From positions 1 through 64,000 of IMG/VR virus record IMGVR_UViG_3300042908_001014: DNA of 64,000 nt; one strand, given 5' to 3'. Shown here piece after piece: positions 52,901-60,463 of the stretch. The position numbers and the translations under genes are program-made. The notes under the pieces were generated by a model. The model searched no databases and was not told the DNA's origin. It saw only the letters and a program-made list of their open reading frames with translations. The DNA is from a virus. The first letter of the stretch is position 1. Every line of letters begins with the position of its first letter.

Positions 52901-55900
52901 AATTCCGCATGTTCTATTTCATCAACTATTAGTGGAGGGTATAAAAACACAACAAGTGGGTCATATAGTTTTATAGGGGGTGGTAGGAACAATACCACTA
53001 GTAATATCTATGGTTCAATTATTAATGGTACCGGAAATACCTCATCGTCTGTTTCATCATTAATTGGTAACGGTATTGGTAATACTGTCTCATCAAGATA
53101 TGGTAGTGTAATTAATGGTATATGTAATTTATCACAAGGAGCTTCTTTTAACACCATCACTAATGGATGTTTGAATAACATATGTGGTAAAACCTCTTGT
53201 TTTTCAAGTATTATTAATGGTAGTGGTAATACAATTAATACGTCAACATACTCATTTATAGGTAATGGTAGTGGTAATACATTATCAGCAAACACAACAG
53301 GGTCATTCATTTCTAATGGTTATAACAATATTGTTTCGGGGTGTAGCTCTTATATAGGTAATGGTAACTCTAATACTATAAGTGGTAATTATTCCGCAAT
53401 TATTAATGCCGGTAAAGGATTTACCTATGGGGGAAGTATTATATGTGGTTCACACTCAACAATAATAAGTAATAATGGAAACGTTGGTAAATGTGGGGGA
53501 TGGATTTGTGGGGACTCAAATTTAATCGGTAATTCAACATCATCTTGTATTTGGCGTAATACTTTTTCATTACAAATGAACACCAATTGCTCTCAAATTA
53601 TTGATGGTAATGATAAAGGATGTTCTTATAATCAAATTATTGGAGGTACTAATAGTTTTGTTTGTGGTAGTTACGCGACCACTGTTATTAATGGATTTGG
53701 ACATCAGATTAATAATGTGACTTACGGTTTTGTTGGTAATGGTAGTCATGTTATGGGAGGTCATAATAATGTTACAACGTCGGGTTATACATCAATAATA
53801 AATGGAAATAGTAATATTATTTGTTTTTCATCTCATTCGTTTATTGGTGGAGGGACATCAAACAGAATATGTGGGGCAGCTAAAAATTTGACAGGTGTTT
53901 GGTCATTTATTGGTAGTGGTTTTGGTAACGGAACTTGTGGAGGTACACCTGATTGGAACAATTTAGTATTTTCACCATCAGGTGCTGTAACTCAATCATC
54001 AGGAACTTTTTCATTTATTGGAAATGGATTTCAAAATAATACGACAGGAAGCGGGTCAACGGTTGTTAACGGTTATTGTAATTATAACAATGCTGATTGG
54101 TCATTTGTGGGTAATGGTAGTGGTAATACATTAAATGCGTGTTACTCAACTGTTGTTAATGGAATTGGTAACTGTATTTGTAATTTAGCATATTACGGCT
54201 CAATACTTGTTGGAAGTGGTAATACTAATAGTGGTTGTTATTCTACTATTGTAAGTGGTAATAGAAATAATATAGTTTCAAGACCATCTTCATTTATTGG
54301 TGGTGGGTGTTGTAATATTATAAGTGCTAACGTTTCTACATTTTTAATTACTGTTGTTGGAGGATGTTGTAATATTGGTTCAGGAGGTAATTCATTTATA
54401 GGTGCTGGAAGTTGTAACTCTAATAGTGGTGGGACATCATTTATTGGTGCGGGAGCTTGTAACACAGTATCATCAAGCTATTCTTCAATTGTTGGTGGAA
54501 GAGGGAATACTATTAATACTGGTTCTTATTCATCTATTTTAGGTGGGATTTCAAATACTGTTTCTGGAGGTTATAGTGCGGTTTTAGGAGGATGTGGTAA
54601 CACCTCAAGTAGTAAATATTCAACTATTGGCGGGGGATGTTTGAATACTAATTCAAGTGTTGCAGGATTTATAGGTGGTGGTCTTAGAAACTCAGGACTT
54701 ACAGGTAATTATGTTACTGTAGTTGGAGGTGAATTAAATTGTACAATAGGTGCTTGGTCATTTATTGGTGGAGGACAATGTAATAGAAGTTGTTGTTCTT
54801 ATTCTTTTATTGGTGGAGGACAATGTAATGTTATTTCAGGACAAAGTACGACAATTGGTGGAGGGTTTAAAAATTCTGCGTGTTGTGACTTTGCGTTTTT
54901 AGGAGGGGGGTATCAAGGGATATCAAATGGGTGTTATTCAGTATTAGGAGGAGGTTTAAATAATATTTCTTGTTTATTCTCAACATCTGTTTTAGGAGGT
55001 GCTAATAATTCTGGTCATACTTCATACTCATTTATTGGTGGTGGTATTTGTAATGCGGTTACTTCAGGTAGTGATTGTTCAGTAATTAATGGTGGATTCT
55101 GTAATAGGATATCTAATTTAAATTCATTTGTTGGTGGAGGAGGGTGTAATTCGGTTACAGGTCAATTTAGTGGTATTGTTGGAGGTAGTGGAAATACTGT
55201 GTCGTCTAATTTTTCATTCGCTGCTGGATGTGGATTAACCGCTTCTGTGGCATGTACATTCTATTCTAATAATTTTTGTGGAACCACTTCAGTTAACTCT
55301 CCAAGTTTTAGCGGTTCTGTTGGTACTATTTCAGGAACAAAAGGAAGTATAACTATAAGCGGTAGTTCCGTAGGAGCGTTAACCACATTTTGTGGAAGTG
55401 GAACAGTCGGAGGCGCTAGTTACATAGATTTTATTAGAGTTACCAATAACTCAGGAGGTGCAACAAACCCAAATAAAACTTTTAGAGTGAATGGTACAGG
55501 AGGACTTGAAGTCGTTAACAGCACTTATGGTACAATTATACTCTCACTTACGGATGCCGGAGTATTAAGTACACCAGGAGGTGGAACATCCGATTTAAGA
55601 AGAAAAATAAATGTTCAGTATATTAATGATGAAATCACACCACATATTTTAAATTTAAAACCTGTTAAATTTGAATATAAAGATTATAGTGGTACAACAA
55701 GACACGGTTTTGTAGCACAAGATGTACTTATTGCATACCCTGAATTAGTGCTTGGCGATGGTGAAAAAGAAGACGGAACATACGGACTAGATTATGATGG
55801 TATTTTATCTCTAACAGTTAAATCATTACAAGAAACAATATTAAGAGTTGAAAAACTTGAAAAAGAAATTGAATTACTTAAAAATTCATCTTCACAATAA
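49976..55900 (+). CDS. Long tail fibre with YadA-head-like repeats and S74 self-cleaving chaperone
   Basis: A 1974-aa fibre. Residues 1-200 are the likely attachment region. Residues about 205-1750 hold roughly 80-100 copies of a 15-residue unit like YSTVGGGYKNTSSSK, matching the YadA/haemagglutinin-head repeat that folds as a trimeric beta-solenoid; a non-repeat insert lies near 460-530. Cysteines appear often at fixed places in many units. Residues about 1790-1870 form a beta tip. The last 103 residues are an S74 peptidase/intramolecular chaperone: S1872 and K1877 (SDLRRK) form the Ser-Lys pair five residues apart as in the endosialidase family, then GFVAQDV and a coiled coil. It should fold the trimer and then cut itself off. 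Confidence 0.9.
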   Translation: MSTFPYKNPISSEQLNGVQSVERSETFGTNFSVLGVGGYMEVFNLTDLVYTIPFATFGPIEYSGNTIPIQFTKGTGAVFSPDVLTLNSDNISSGRKRLGMLAYVYEDDQVYQFRIDNYESLWSAVTATTAITFYDFGTTINNTTVASQNFINAWTASTIEGVGGATHATAIWKKYGSTGSTSSASTLYITGTGINSTIRCGVNNTAAGDFGGALAGSGNTASGNYSFVGGGQGNTSSNYFSTIGGGGFHTSSGFYSTVGGGRCNTSSSYNSTVSGGYCNTSSSKYSTVGGGYKNNSSSKYSTVGGGVGNTASGYNSTVGGGVGNTASSYNSTVSGGYQNTSSSKYSTVSGGYQNTASGNNSTVGGGQGNTASSYYSTVGGGQGNTSSSEYSTVGGGKCNIVTGKGVCSSILGGNYNSVESQASSILGGLGNIVKSYAGNINGGVSNIIGKGITYSNLYCTNSGYNRVYLSGDVTALYPNGDTVQFFNNYDGNLIKGDITNSSYSGGYTCLDLSVNTGSNVYSTPIINLNNVGIYGCFNTINGGYVNSISSQYYATIGGGHTNCATGNGSTIGGGEDNESIGPVSTIGGGNGNTTNGNGSTIGGGSVNTANCFWSTIGGGNSNTATCDYSIVGGGYKNTSSGCYSSVLGGLINCASGNSSIIGGGKCNWANGGCATVSGGYKNYSNGPSSFIGGGQLNTGTSVNSVIAGGQVNCVTGSSGTIGGGYKNISYGDFSTISGGYFNCAVGGCSSILGGYKNNSCGTHSAVVGGTGNNAVGTCSFIGGGSSNSATGLTSTIGGGINNCAYGACSSVLGGKCNTSSGIYSTISGGYRNFSCGSYSSVVGGRFNTSSGIYSTISGGYRNIVSGCTSFIGGGTLNCSCGNQSSILNGQSNIITPSFANVTILNGSSNTGNTSNSVILAGCSNILSGASSKFAYTIIGNGCLNRVLGDTSNILNGFNNLVSSLGTFTTILNGCCNSACSISSTISGGYKNTTSGSYSFIGGGRNNTTSNIYGSIINGTGNTSSSVSSLIGNGIGNTVSSRYGSVINGICNLSQGASFNTITNGCLNNICGKTSCFSSIINGSGNTINTSTYSFIGNGSGNTLSANTTGSFISNGYNNIVSGCSSYIGNGNSNTISGNYSAIINAGKGFTYGGSIICGSHSTIISNNGNVGKCGGWICGDSNLIGNSTSSCIWRNTFSLQMNTNCSQIIDGNDKGCSYNQIIGGTNSFVCGSYATTVINGFGHQINNVTYGFVGNGSHVMGGHNNVTTSGYTSIINGNSNIICFSSHSFIGGGTSNRICGAAKNLTGVWSFIGSGFGNGTCGGTPDWNNLVFSPSGAVTQSSGTFSFIGNGFQNNTTGSGSTVVNGYCNYNNADWSFVGNGSGNTLNACYSTVVNGIGNCICNLAYYGSILVGSGNTNSGCYSTIVSGNRNNIVSRPSSFIGGGCCNIISANVSTFLITVVGGCCNIGSGGNSFIGAGSCNSNSGGTSFIGAGACNTVSSSYSSIVGGRGNTINTGSYSSILGGISNTVSGGYSAVLGGCGNTSSSKYSTIGGGCLNTNSSVAGFIGGGLRNSGLTGNYVTVVGGELNCTIGAWSFIGGGQCNRSCCSYSFIGGGQCNVISGQSTTIGGGFKNSACCDFAFLGGGYQGISNGCYSVLGGGLNNISCLFSTSVLGGANNSGHTSYSFIGGGICNAVTSGSDCSVINGGFCNRISNLNSFVGGGGCNSVTGQFSGIVGGSGNTVSSNFSFAAGCGLTASVACTFYSNNFCGTTSVNSPSFSGSVGTISGTKGSITISGSSVGALTTFCGSGTVGGASYIDFIRVTNNSGGATNPNKTFRVNGTGGLEVVNSTYGTIILSLTDAGVLSTPGGGTSDLRRKINVQYINDEITPHILNLKPVKFEYKDYSGTTRHGFVAQDVLIAYPELVLGDGEKEDGTYGLDYDGILSLTVKSLQETILRVEKLEKEIELLKNSSSQ
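50640..51165 (+). repeat. Tandem 45-bp repeats in the fibre gene
   Basis: About a dozen units of 45 nt encode YSTVGGGxxNTASSx with near-identical DNA, such as the TCAACCGTAGGTGGTGGAG core. DNA identity is highest around 50870-51150, then decays; the rest of the fibre keeps the period only at protein level. Variation is concentrated in the two residues after GGG and the last two of each unit. Confidence 0.85.
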
Positions 55901-55938
55901 CCAATACATATTTTATATTTTAATCAAACTCTTTGATT

Positions 55939-56829
55939 ATGAATATAATTTTCCAAATTAATGGTGGTATAGGTAAATGTATTTTGGCAACCGCAGTTAC
56001 CGAAGTAATTAAAAAAAAATACCCAAATTCTAAACTTATTGTTGTCTCAGGATATCCTGATGTTTTCTTAAACAATCCACATGTTGACCGAGCGTTTAAT
56101 TTTGGTGAACATTCTTATTTTTATTCTGACTATATTGAAGATAAAGAATTCAAACTTTTGGCTCATGACCCATACCTTGAAACTAACCATATTAATAAAA
56201 CAGAACATTTAATTGAAACTTGGTGTAAACTATTTGATTTAGAATATAATGGTGAACAACCAAACATATATCTAACTGAGAGAGAGATTAATTTCTTTTC
56301 AAGAAAATACACAACTGATAAACCAATCATGGTTATTCAAACTAATGGAGGGGTTGAACAAAATTTGAAATACTCTTGGGCTCGTGACATTCCATTCCAT
56401 ATTGTTGAAAGTGTGATTGAAAAATTTAAATATGGTTACACTATTTTTCACCTGAAAAGAGAAGACCAACCATCTTTCGCTAATACAATCCCTGTCACTG
56501 ATACTTTTAGGTCAGTTGCAACTTTAATTGCGATAAGTAATAAAAGATTTTTTATGGATAGTTTTGGTCAACATGTTGCGGGAGCTCTAAAATTAGAATC
56601 CACAGTTTTGTGGATTGTTAACTCACCAAAAGTATTTGGATATGAAACAAATAAAAATATTGTTTCAAACCAATTCACAAAAAAACCAGAATTAAAAATG
56701 TCATATTTAAACAAGTTTAACATAATGGGAGAACCTTTGGAATTCCCATATAATGATGAGTTTGAAATGTTTGACATTGAGAACATATTAAATTCTTTAA
56801 GTAACAATGAACATCCCGATACCAAATAA
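55939..56829 (+). CDS. Glycosyltransferase-like protein (GT9/GT-B type)
   Basis: The ATG at 55939 (296 aa) is preferred over an upstream TTG at 55933. The N-terminus MNIIFQINGGIGKCILATAV, then NSKLIVVSGYPDVFLNNPHV, is the Rossmann-type opening of family 9 (heptosyltransferase-like) enzymes, where GGIGK is the loop near the acceptor. IMVIQTNGGVEQ begins the second half and FMDSFGQHVAGAL resembles the donor-binding SG-HxA-A element, with Q-H in place of the common p-x-H. The likely role is adding sugar to a glycan or protein. It starts a three-gene enzyme cassette set inside the fibre region and overlaps the SET gene by 23 nt. Confidence 0.65.
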   Translation: MNIIFQINGGIGKCILATAVTEVIKKKYPNSKLIVVSGYPDVFLNNPHVDRAFNFGEHSYFYSDYIEDKEFKLLAHDPYLETNHINKTEHLIETWCKLFDLEYNGEQPNIYLTEREINFFSRKYTTDKPIMVIQTNGGVEQNLKYSWARDIPFHIVESVIEKFKYGYTIFHLKREDQPSFANTIPVTDTFRSVATLIAISNKRFFMDSFGQHVAGALKLESTVLWIVNSPKVFGYETNKNIVSNQFTKKPELKMSYLNKFNIMGEPLEFPYNDEFEMFDIENILNSLSNNEHPDTK

Positions 56830-57193
56830 AATTGAAGTGAAATCGTCCCCAATTCACGGATTTGGGGTTTTCGCGATTGAAAAAATATTAAAAGATGAAA
56901 TAATTGAAACCTGTTATTCAATTTTTTTCAAAACAGATTTAGGGTCAAACGATGATATATTACTAAAATATCGTTTCTCATATCCTTGTGGGGCATCTCC
57001 AATAAAGTACGCAATACCTCTTGGGTATGGGTGTATTTACAATCATAGTGATGATAATAATGCAACATGGACATGTGATTCAGATAATGGAATGTATTAT
57101 TTTATTGCGGTTAAAGATATTGAGCCAGGTGAAGAAATTTGTACATCATATGGAAAAAAAGAATATTGGGAATCAGTAAAAAAAATATATTAA
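56807..57193 (+). CDS. SET-domain protein methyltransferase-like
   Basis: A 128-aa minimal SET domain. The SAM-side opening HGFGVFAIEKILKDEIIE (residues 17-34) matches the G-G--A element. NHS at 79-81 (IYNHSDDNNATW) is the core pseudoknot motif. AVKDIEPGEEICTSYGKKEYW (101-121) carries the catalytic-type Tyr 115 and closing aromatic residues. All key parts are present and the length equals a bare SET domain without pre- or post-SET zinc parts, so it should bind SAM and methylate lysine. Substrate is unknown. It overlaps the glycosyltransferase gene and ends 2 nt before the sulfotransferase ATG. Confidence 0.8.
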   Translation: MNIPIPNKIEVKSSPIHGFGVFAIEKILKDEIIETCYSIFFKTDLGSNDDILLKYRFSYPCGASPIKYAIPLGYGCIYNHSDDNNATWTCDSDNGMYYFIAVKDIEPGEEICTSYGKKEYWESVKKIY

Positions 57194-57195
57194 AA

Positions 57196-58020
57196 ATGGA
57201 AAGATTATTTTTTCAGAGTTCACTACCACGAGCAGGTAGTACTCTACTACAAAACATTTTAGCTCAAAACCCTGACATATACGCAACACCAACAAGTGGT
57301 GTTTTAGAGTTAGTGTACGCGGCTAGAGCAAACTATAGTAATTCACCTGAATTCAAAGCTCAGGACCCTGAACTTATGAAAAACGCATTTTTATCTTTTT
57401 GTAAAGAGGGGTTAACTGGTTTTTATGAAAGTATTACTGATAAAAAATATGTGGTTGATAAAAGTAGAGGATGGGGTGTCCATTATGGATTTTTACAACA
57501 AATTGTTGATAAACCAAAAGTTGTTTGTATGGTGAGAGACCTTAGAGATATCTATACCTCTATGGAAAAAAACTTTAGAAAAAATCAGCACAAAGATTTT
57601 GGGATTGTAAATCATTCGGATTTGAAAGGAACATCAACACCTAAAAGAATAGACATATGGGCAAACTCACAACCTGTTGGTATGGCGATTGAAAGACTAC
57701 AAGAAATTTTCAGACAAGGTATTAATGAAAATATGATGTTTGTTAAGTATGAGGATTTATGTTTGTATCCCGATTTAATCATGAGAAAAATTTATGAATA
57801 TTTTGAAATACCTTATTTTGAACATGATTTTGAAAACATTGAACAAATAACAAAAGAAGATGATGAAGTGTATGGTATTTTTGGGGACCATAAGATAAAA
57901 AAGACTTTAGAGTTATTACCATCGGATGCTCAAAAAATTTTAGGTTCAGATATTTGTGATTGGATTTATAATAATTATGGGTGGTATAACGAGATTTTTA
58001 AGTACCCTAAAAATATGTAG
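57196..58020 (+). CDS. Sulfotransferase-like protein
   Basis: The frame is open from 57139, but ATG 57196 just after the SET gene stop gives a natural start at the fold's first strand (274 aa). The PAPS 5'-phosphosulfate loop is SLPRAGSTLL (residues 9-18). The 3'-phosphate motif is VVCMVRDLRDIYTSM with R114 and S122. MFVKYEDLCLYPDLIMRKIY is the conserved late helix of the family. The product should move sulfate from PAPS onto a hydroxyl or amine, such as a sugar or tyrosine. It is third in the glycosyltransferase-SET-sulfotransferase cassette and precedes a second fibre-like gene. PAPS would come from the host. Confidence 0.8.
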   Translation: MERLFFQSSLPRAGSTLLQNILAQNPDIYATPTSGVLELVYAARANYSNSPEFKAQDPELMKNAFLSFCKEGLTGFYESITDKKYVVDKSRGWGVHYGFLQQIVDKPKVVCMVRDLRDIYTSMEKNFRKNQHKDFGIVNHSDLKGTSTPKRIDIWANSQPVGMAIERLQEIFRQGINENMMFVKYEDLCLYPDLIMRKIYEYFEIPYFEHDFENIEQITKEDDEVYGIFGDHKIKKTLELLPSDAQKILGSDICDWIYNNYGWYNEIFKYPKNM

Positions 58021-58028
58021 TTTATTGG

Positions 58029-58036
58029 TATTTATA
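58029..58036 (+). promoter_or_regulatory. TATTTATA element before the LRR adhesin gene
   Basis: TATTTATA overlaps a perfect TAnnTTTG (TATATTTG, 58033-58040) immediately before the ATG at 58042. No TTTG box is found 19-21 nt further upstream. Confidence 0.4.
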
Positions 58037-58041
58037 TTTGA

Positions 58042-60411
58042 ATGAGTTGCTACATAACAATCCCAAATATAAGCGGTACCCCACCCTATCAGATAACTGT
58101 TTGCGATAATAACAATAATAATTGTTTTCTTGCGGCATATGAGTTATCATATGTACCTCCAACAATATATGTTGATGTCCCATCCGATTGGTCAGGTTTA
58201 CCATTTGTGATTGTTTCAGTACAAAGTTCAGAAGGTTGTGAAGAAATTCAATTTGTACCTACCACACCTACACCAACACCTACCCCAACTGCCACTTCTG
58301 TAGGGCCGACACCGACACCAACAATTACACCAAGTATTACTCCATCTATAACACCTACTAAATCAGTACCTGTACCTCCATATTTCCAAGTTCAAAATAT
58401 TAATGGAGCGAACCCTCAGTCAATAACTTTAAACGCTAAATTAAATAGTAAATTTACGGTAGATTTTGGAGATGGGACAGCTCCGTTAAATTATTCAATT
58501 ACTAACCCTTCTTACACTGGCGCTACAAATTTAGTCGCATTAAGTAAAAGTTATGTACCTTCAGATTATATTACAACAATATATGATTTAAGATATGGTT
58601 CACCTACTTTTCCAAATTCCGCTGACGGTTTAAGGGATATATATGTTGATAAAATATCTAAAATTTTTGTGAATGATTATACCTTTACTGCATTTACTAG
58701 TTTAGACGGAATATATATCACTAATTCTACTGTCGATACTTTTAAATTTGCATTGACAAACGCCTTTGATGTTTTTACTTATCAATACAACTCGGCAACT
58801 ACTTTTGATTTTGAAATATTAAATCCAACATCTATTACTCAGTTACAGAATGTTTATTATCGTTATAATAATTTTACTTCGGCGACTATTAATTATTCGG
58901 GATATACTACAACTTCACGACCCGCATCACTTGTTATCACAAATAACTCGAGTTTGACAAATCTTAACTTTGCCCCACCTCAAAGCGGAGGTGTTATTTA
59001 CATATATGATAATGGACAATTAAGTGATATTAATTTTATAAAACCATTAAGTTCAAGCACTACGGTTTCAAGGATTGACTTACATGCAAATCGTTTTACA
59101 GGGTGGACAACAAATTTCCCAACACAAGTTTCCAGAATTGATATGGAACAACAACAGGGAGGGTTTAGTTTAGGTGTAAACTCATTTAGATATTTCTCAC
59201 CTGATTTGTCAAATAATACAGGTTTGACACAATTAAATTTATATACCAATAGTTTAACAAGTATTACTGAAACTATATCAGGTTGCACATCATTGACCAA
59301 TTTAAGAGTTGATAGAAACCAATTAAATACACTACCACCTATACTTCCGAATTCTATCACTGACCTAACCGCTCATAGTAATTATTTTACAGGGTATACT
59401 TCTAATTTCCCAACGTCCATGAATTACTTTAATATTAATAAAGGGACTGGGAACCCTTCATTACCTACTTGGAATGTTGAAATTACGGGAGCGACAAATT
59501 TACAAACATTTTTGGCTAACTCTGTTGGACTAACTGCGTGGACTAAAAATTTCCCAACGTCAATAGTTACTATAGATTTTAGTGAAAATAGTCTCACCTC
59601 ATTCCTTAATTCAATTTCAGGAAACACAAGTTTAGTTACACTATCTCTTAATAATAATAATTTAACTTCAATCCCCCCAATTTTTCCTAACTCCATTCAA
59701 ACATTAGAATTACAAAATAATGATTTAACGGGTTATACTAGTAATATTCCAACATCTTTAGTGACCTTCTCAATCGAAAATCAATTTGTGATTGGTAACT
59801 ATATACCTGAATGGTCTCAAGAATTGACAGGTTCTACAAATTTGAATTCTTTTGATATAAGTAGAGTTGGATTAACTGGATGGACTAAGACCTTCCCGTC
59901 TTCAATACGAACAATCGATTTTAATAATAATAATCTTACTAATATTAATTTTGGATTAATGACAGGGGCGACTAATATTAATTTAGGTGTTAATTTGACT
60001 TTAAGTGCTGCGACTAATTTAAGTGCGGTTACAAATTTAGTAACTCTGTCTTTGAACTCAACTGGTTTTAAAGATTCGTCAGATTTTATACAAGGAAATT
60101 TTCCTAAAACTCTGAAAAATTTTAATATCACTCTTTCTACTAATTTATCAGGATGGACTAATTCTTTTTCGGCTCTGACAGGGTTTACTTACGGATATTT
60201 CTATAGGACAGATTTAAAAACGGCTGCGGTAGATTTCTTACTTGAGGATTTTTATAAATTGGCGACCGCTAATACATTAACAAATAAAACTTTATTATTT
60301 ACTGGAACGTCAATCCCACAACCTGAATCCCCGACAGGTGGTTTATCTAACCCATATTATTTGGCCCTAAAAAATTCCCCATACAATTGGACTGTAACTG
60401 TAAAACCATAA
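58042..60411 (+). CDS. Leucine-rich-repeat adhesin with Pro/Thr linker
   Basis: A 789-aa protein. Residues 1-70 (ITIPNISGTPPYQITVCD) copy the base module of the 48866 gene. Residues 73-110 are a Pro/Thr linker. Residues about 112-260 begin with FTVDFGDGTAPLN, a PKD-like strand. From about 290 to 720, irregular leucine-rich repeats run in pairs, such as TSLTNLRVDRNQLNTLPPIL, ITDLTAHSNYFTGYTSNFP and LVTLSLNNNNLTSIPPIFP, resembling bacterial LRR proteins of the surface type. LRR heads bind proteins or glycans, so this is a likely receptor-binding fibre. It follows the sulfotransferase by 21 nt. Confidence 0.75.
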   Translation: MSCYITIPNISGTPPYQITVCDNNNNNCFLAAYELSYVPPTIYVDVPSDWSGLPFVIVSVQSSEGCEEIQFVPTTPTPTPTPTATSVGPTPTPTITPSITPSITPTKSVPVPPYFQVQNINGANPQSITLNAKLNSKFTVDFGDGTAPLNYSITNPSYTGATNLVALSKSYVPSDYITTIYDLRYGSPTFPNSADGLRDIYVDKISKIFVNDYTFTAFTSLDGIYITNSTVDTFKFALTNAFDVFTYQYNSATTFDFEILNPTSITQLQNVYYRYNNFTSATINYSGYTTTSRPASLVITNNSSLTNLNFAPPQSGGVIYIYDNGQLSDINFIKPLSSSTTVSRIDLHANRFTGWTTNFPTQVSRIDMEQQQGGFSLGVNSFRYFSPDLSNNTGLTQLNLYTNSLTSITETISGCTSLTNLRVDRNQLNTLPPILPNSITDLTAHSNYFTGYTSNFPTSMNYFNINKGTGNPSLPTWNVEITGATNLQTFLANSVGLTAWTKNFPTSIVTIDFSENSLTSFLNSISGNTSLVTLSLNNNNLTSIPPIFPNSIQTLELQNNDLTGYTSNIPTSLVTFSIENQFVIGNYIPEWSQELTGSTNLNSFDISRVGLTGWTKTFPSSIRTIDFNNNNLTNINFGLMTGATNINLGVNLTLSAATNLSAVTNLVTLSLNSTGFKDSSDFIQGNFPKTLKNFNITLSTNLSGWTNSFSALTGFTYGYFYRTDLKTAAVDFLLEDFYKLATANTLTNKTLLFTGTSIPQPESPTGGLSNPYYLALKNSPYNWTVTVKP
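58258..58371 (+). repeat. Pro/Thr-linker tract in the LRR adhesin
   Basis: About 38 codons of TPTPTPTATS and TITPSITPS type join the base module to the PKD-like and LRR parts. Its codon pattern is shared with the tracts at 49088 and 60722. Confidence 0.75.
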
Positions 60412-60443
60412 TGGATTTATTTTTCATAAAACTTATTTAGTAT

Positions 60444-60451
60444 TATTTATT
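60444..60451 (+). promoter_or_regulatory. TATTTATT element before the 657-aa gene
   Basis: TATTTATT lies in the 52-nt gap, 12 nt before the ATG at 60464. The gap holds no other feature. Confidence 0.4.
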
Positions 60452-60463
60452 ATATAGAAAATT

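Noticed and set aside
51631-54465. Several minus-strand Pro-rich open frames within the fibre gene
   Set aside because: All are shadows of GGT/GGA-rich repeat codons on the + strand and have no start context.
50640-55200. CRISPR-like or diversity-generating repeat array
   Set aside because: Repeats are in-frame coding units without unique spacers, and no reverse transcriptase or cas gene is present in the window.
57139-57195. Longer N-terminus of the sulfotransferase
   Set aside because: Those codons are out-of-frame SET gene sequence; the fold begins right after ATG 57196.
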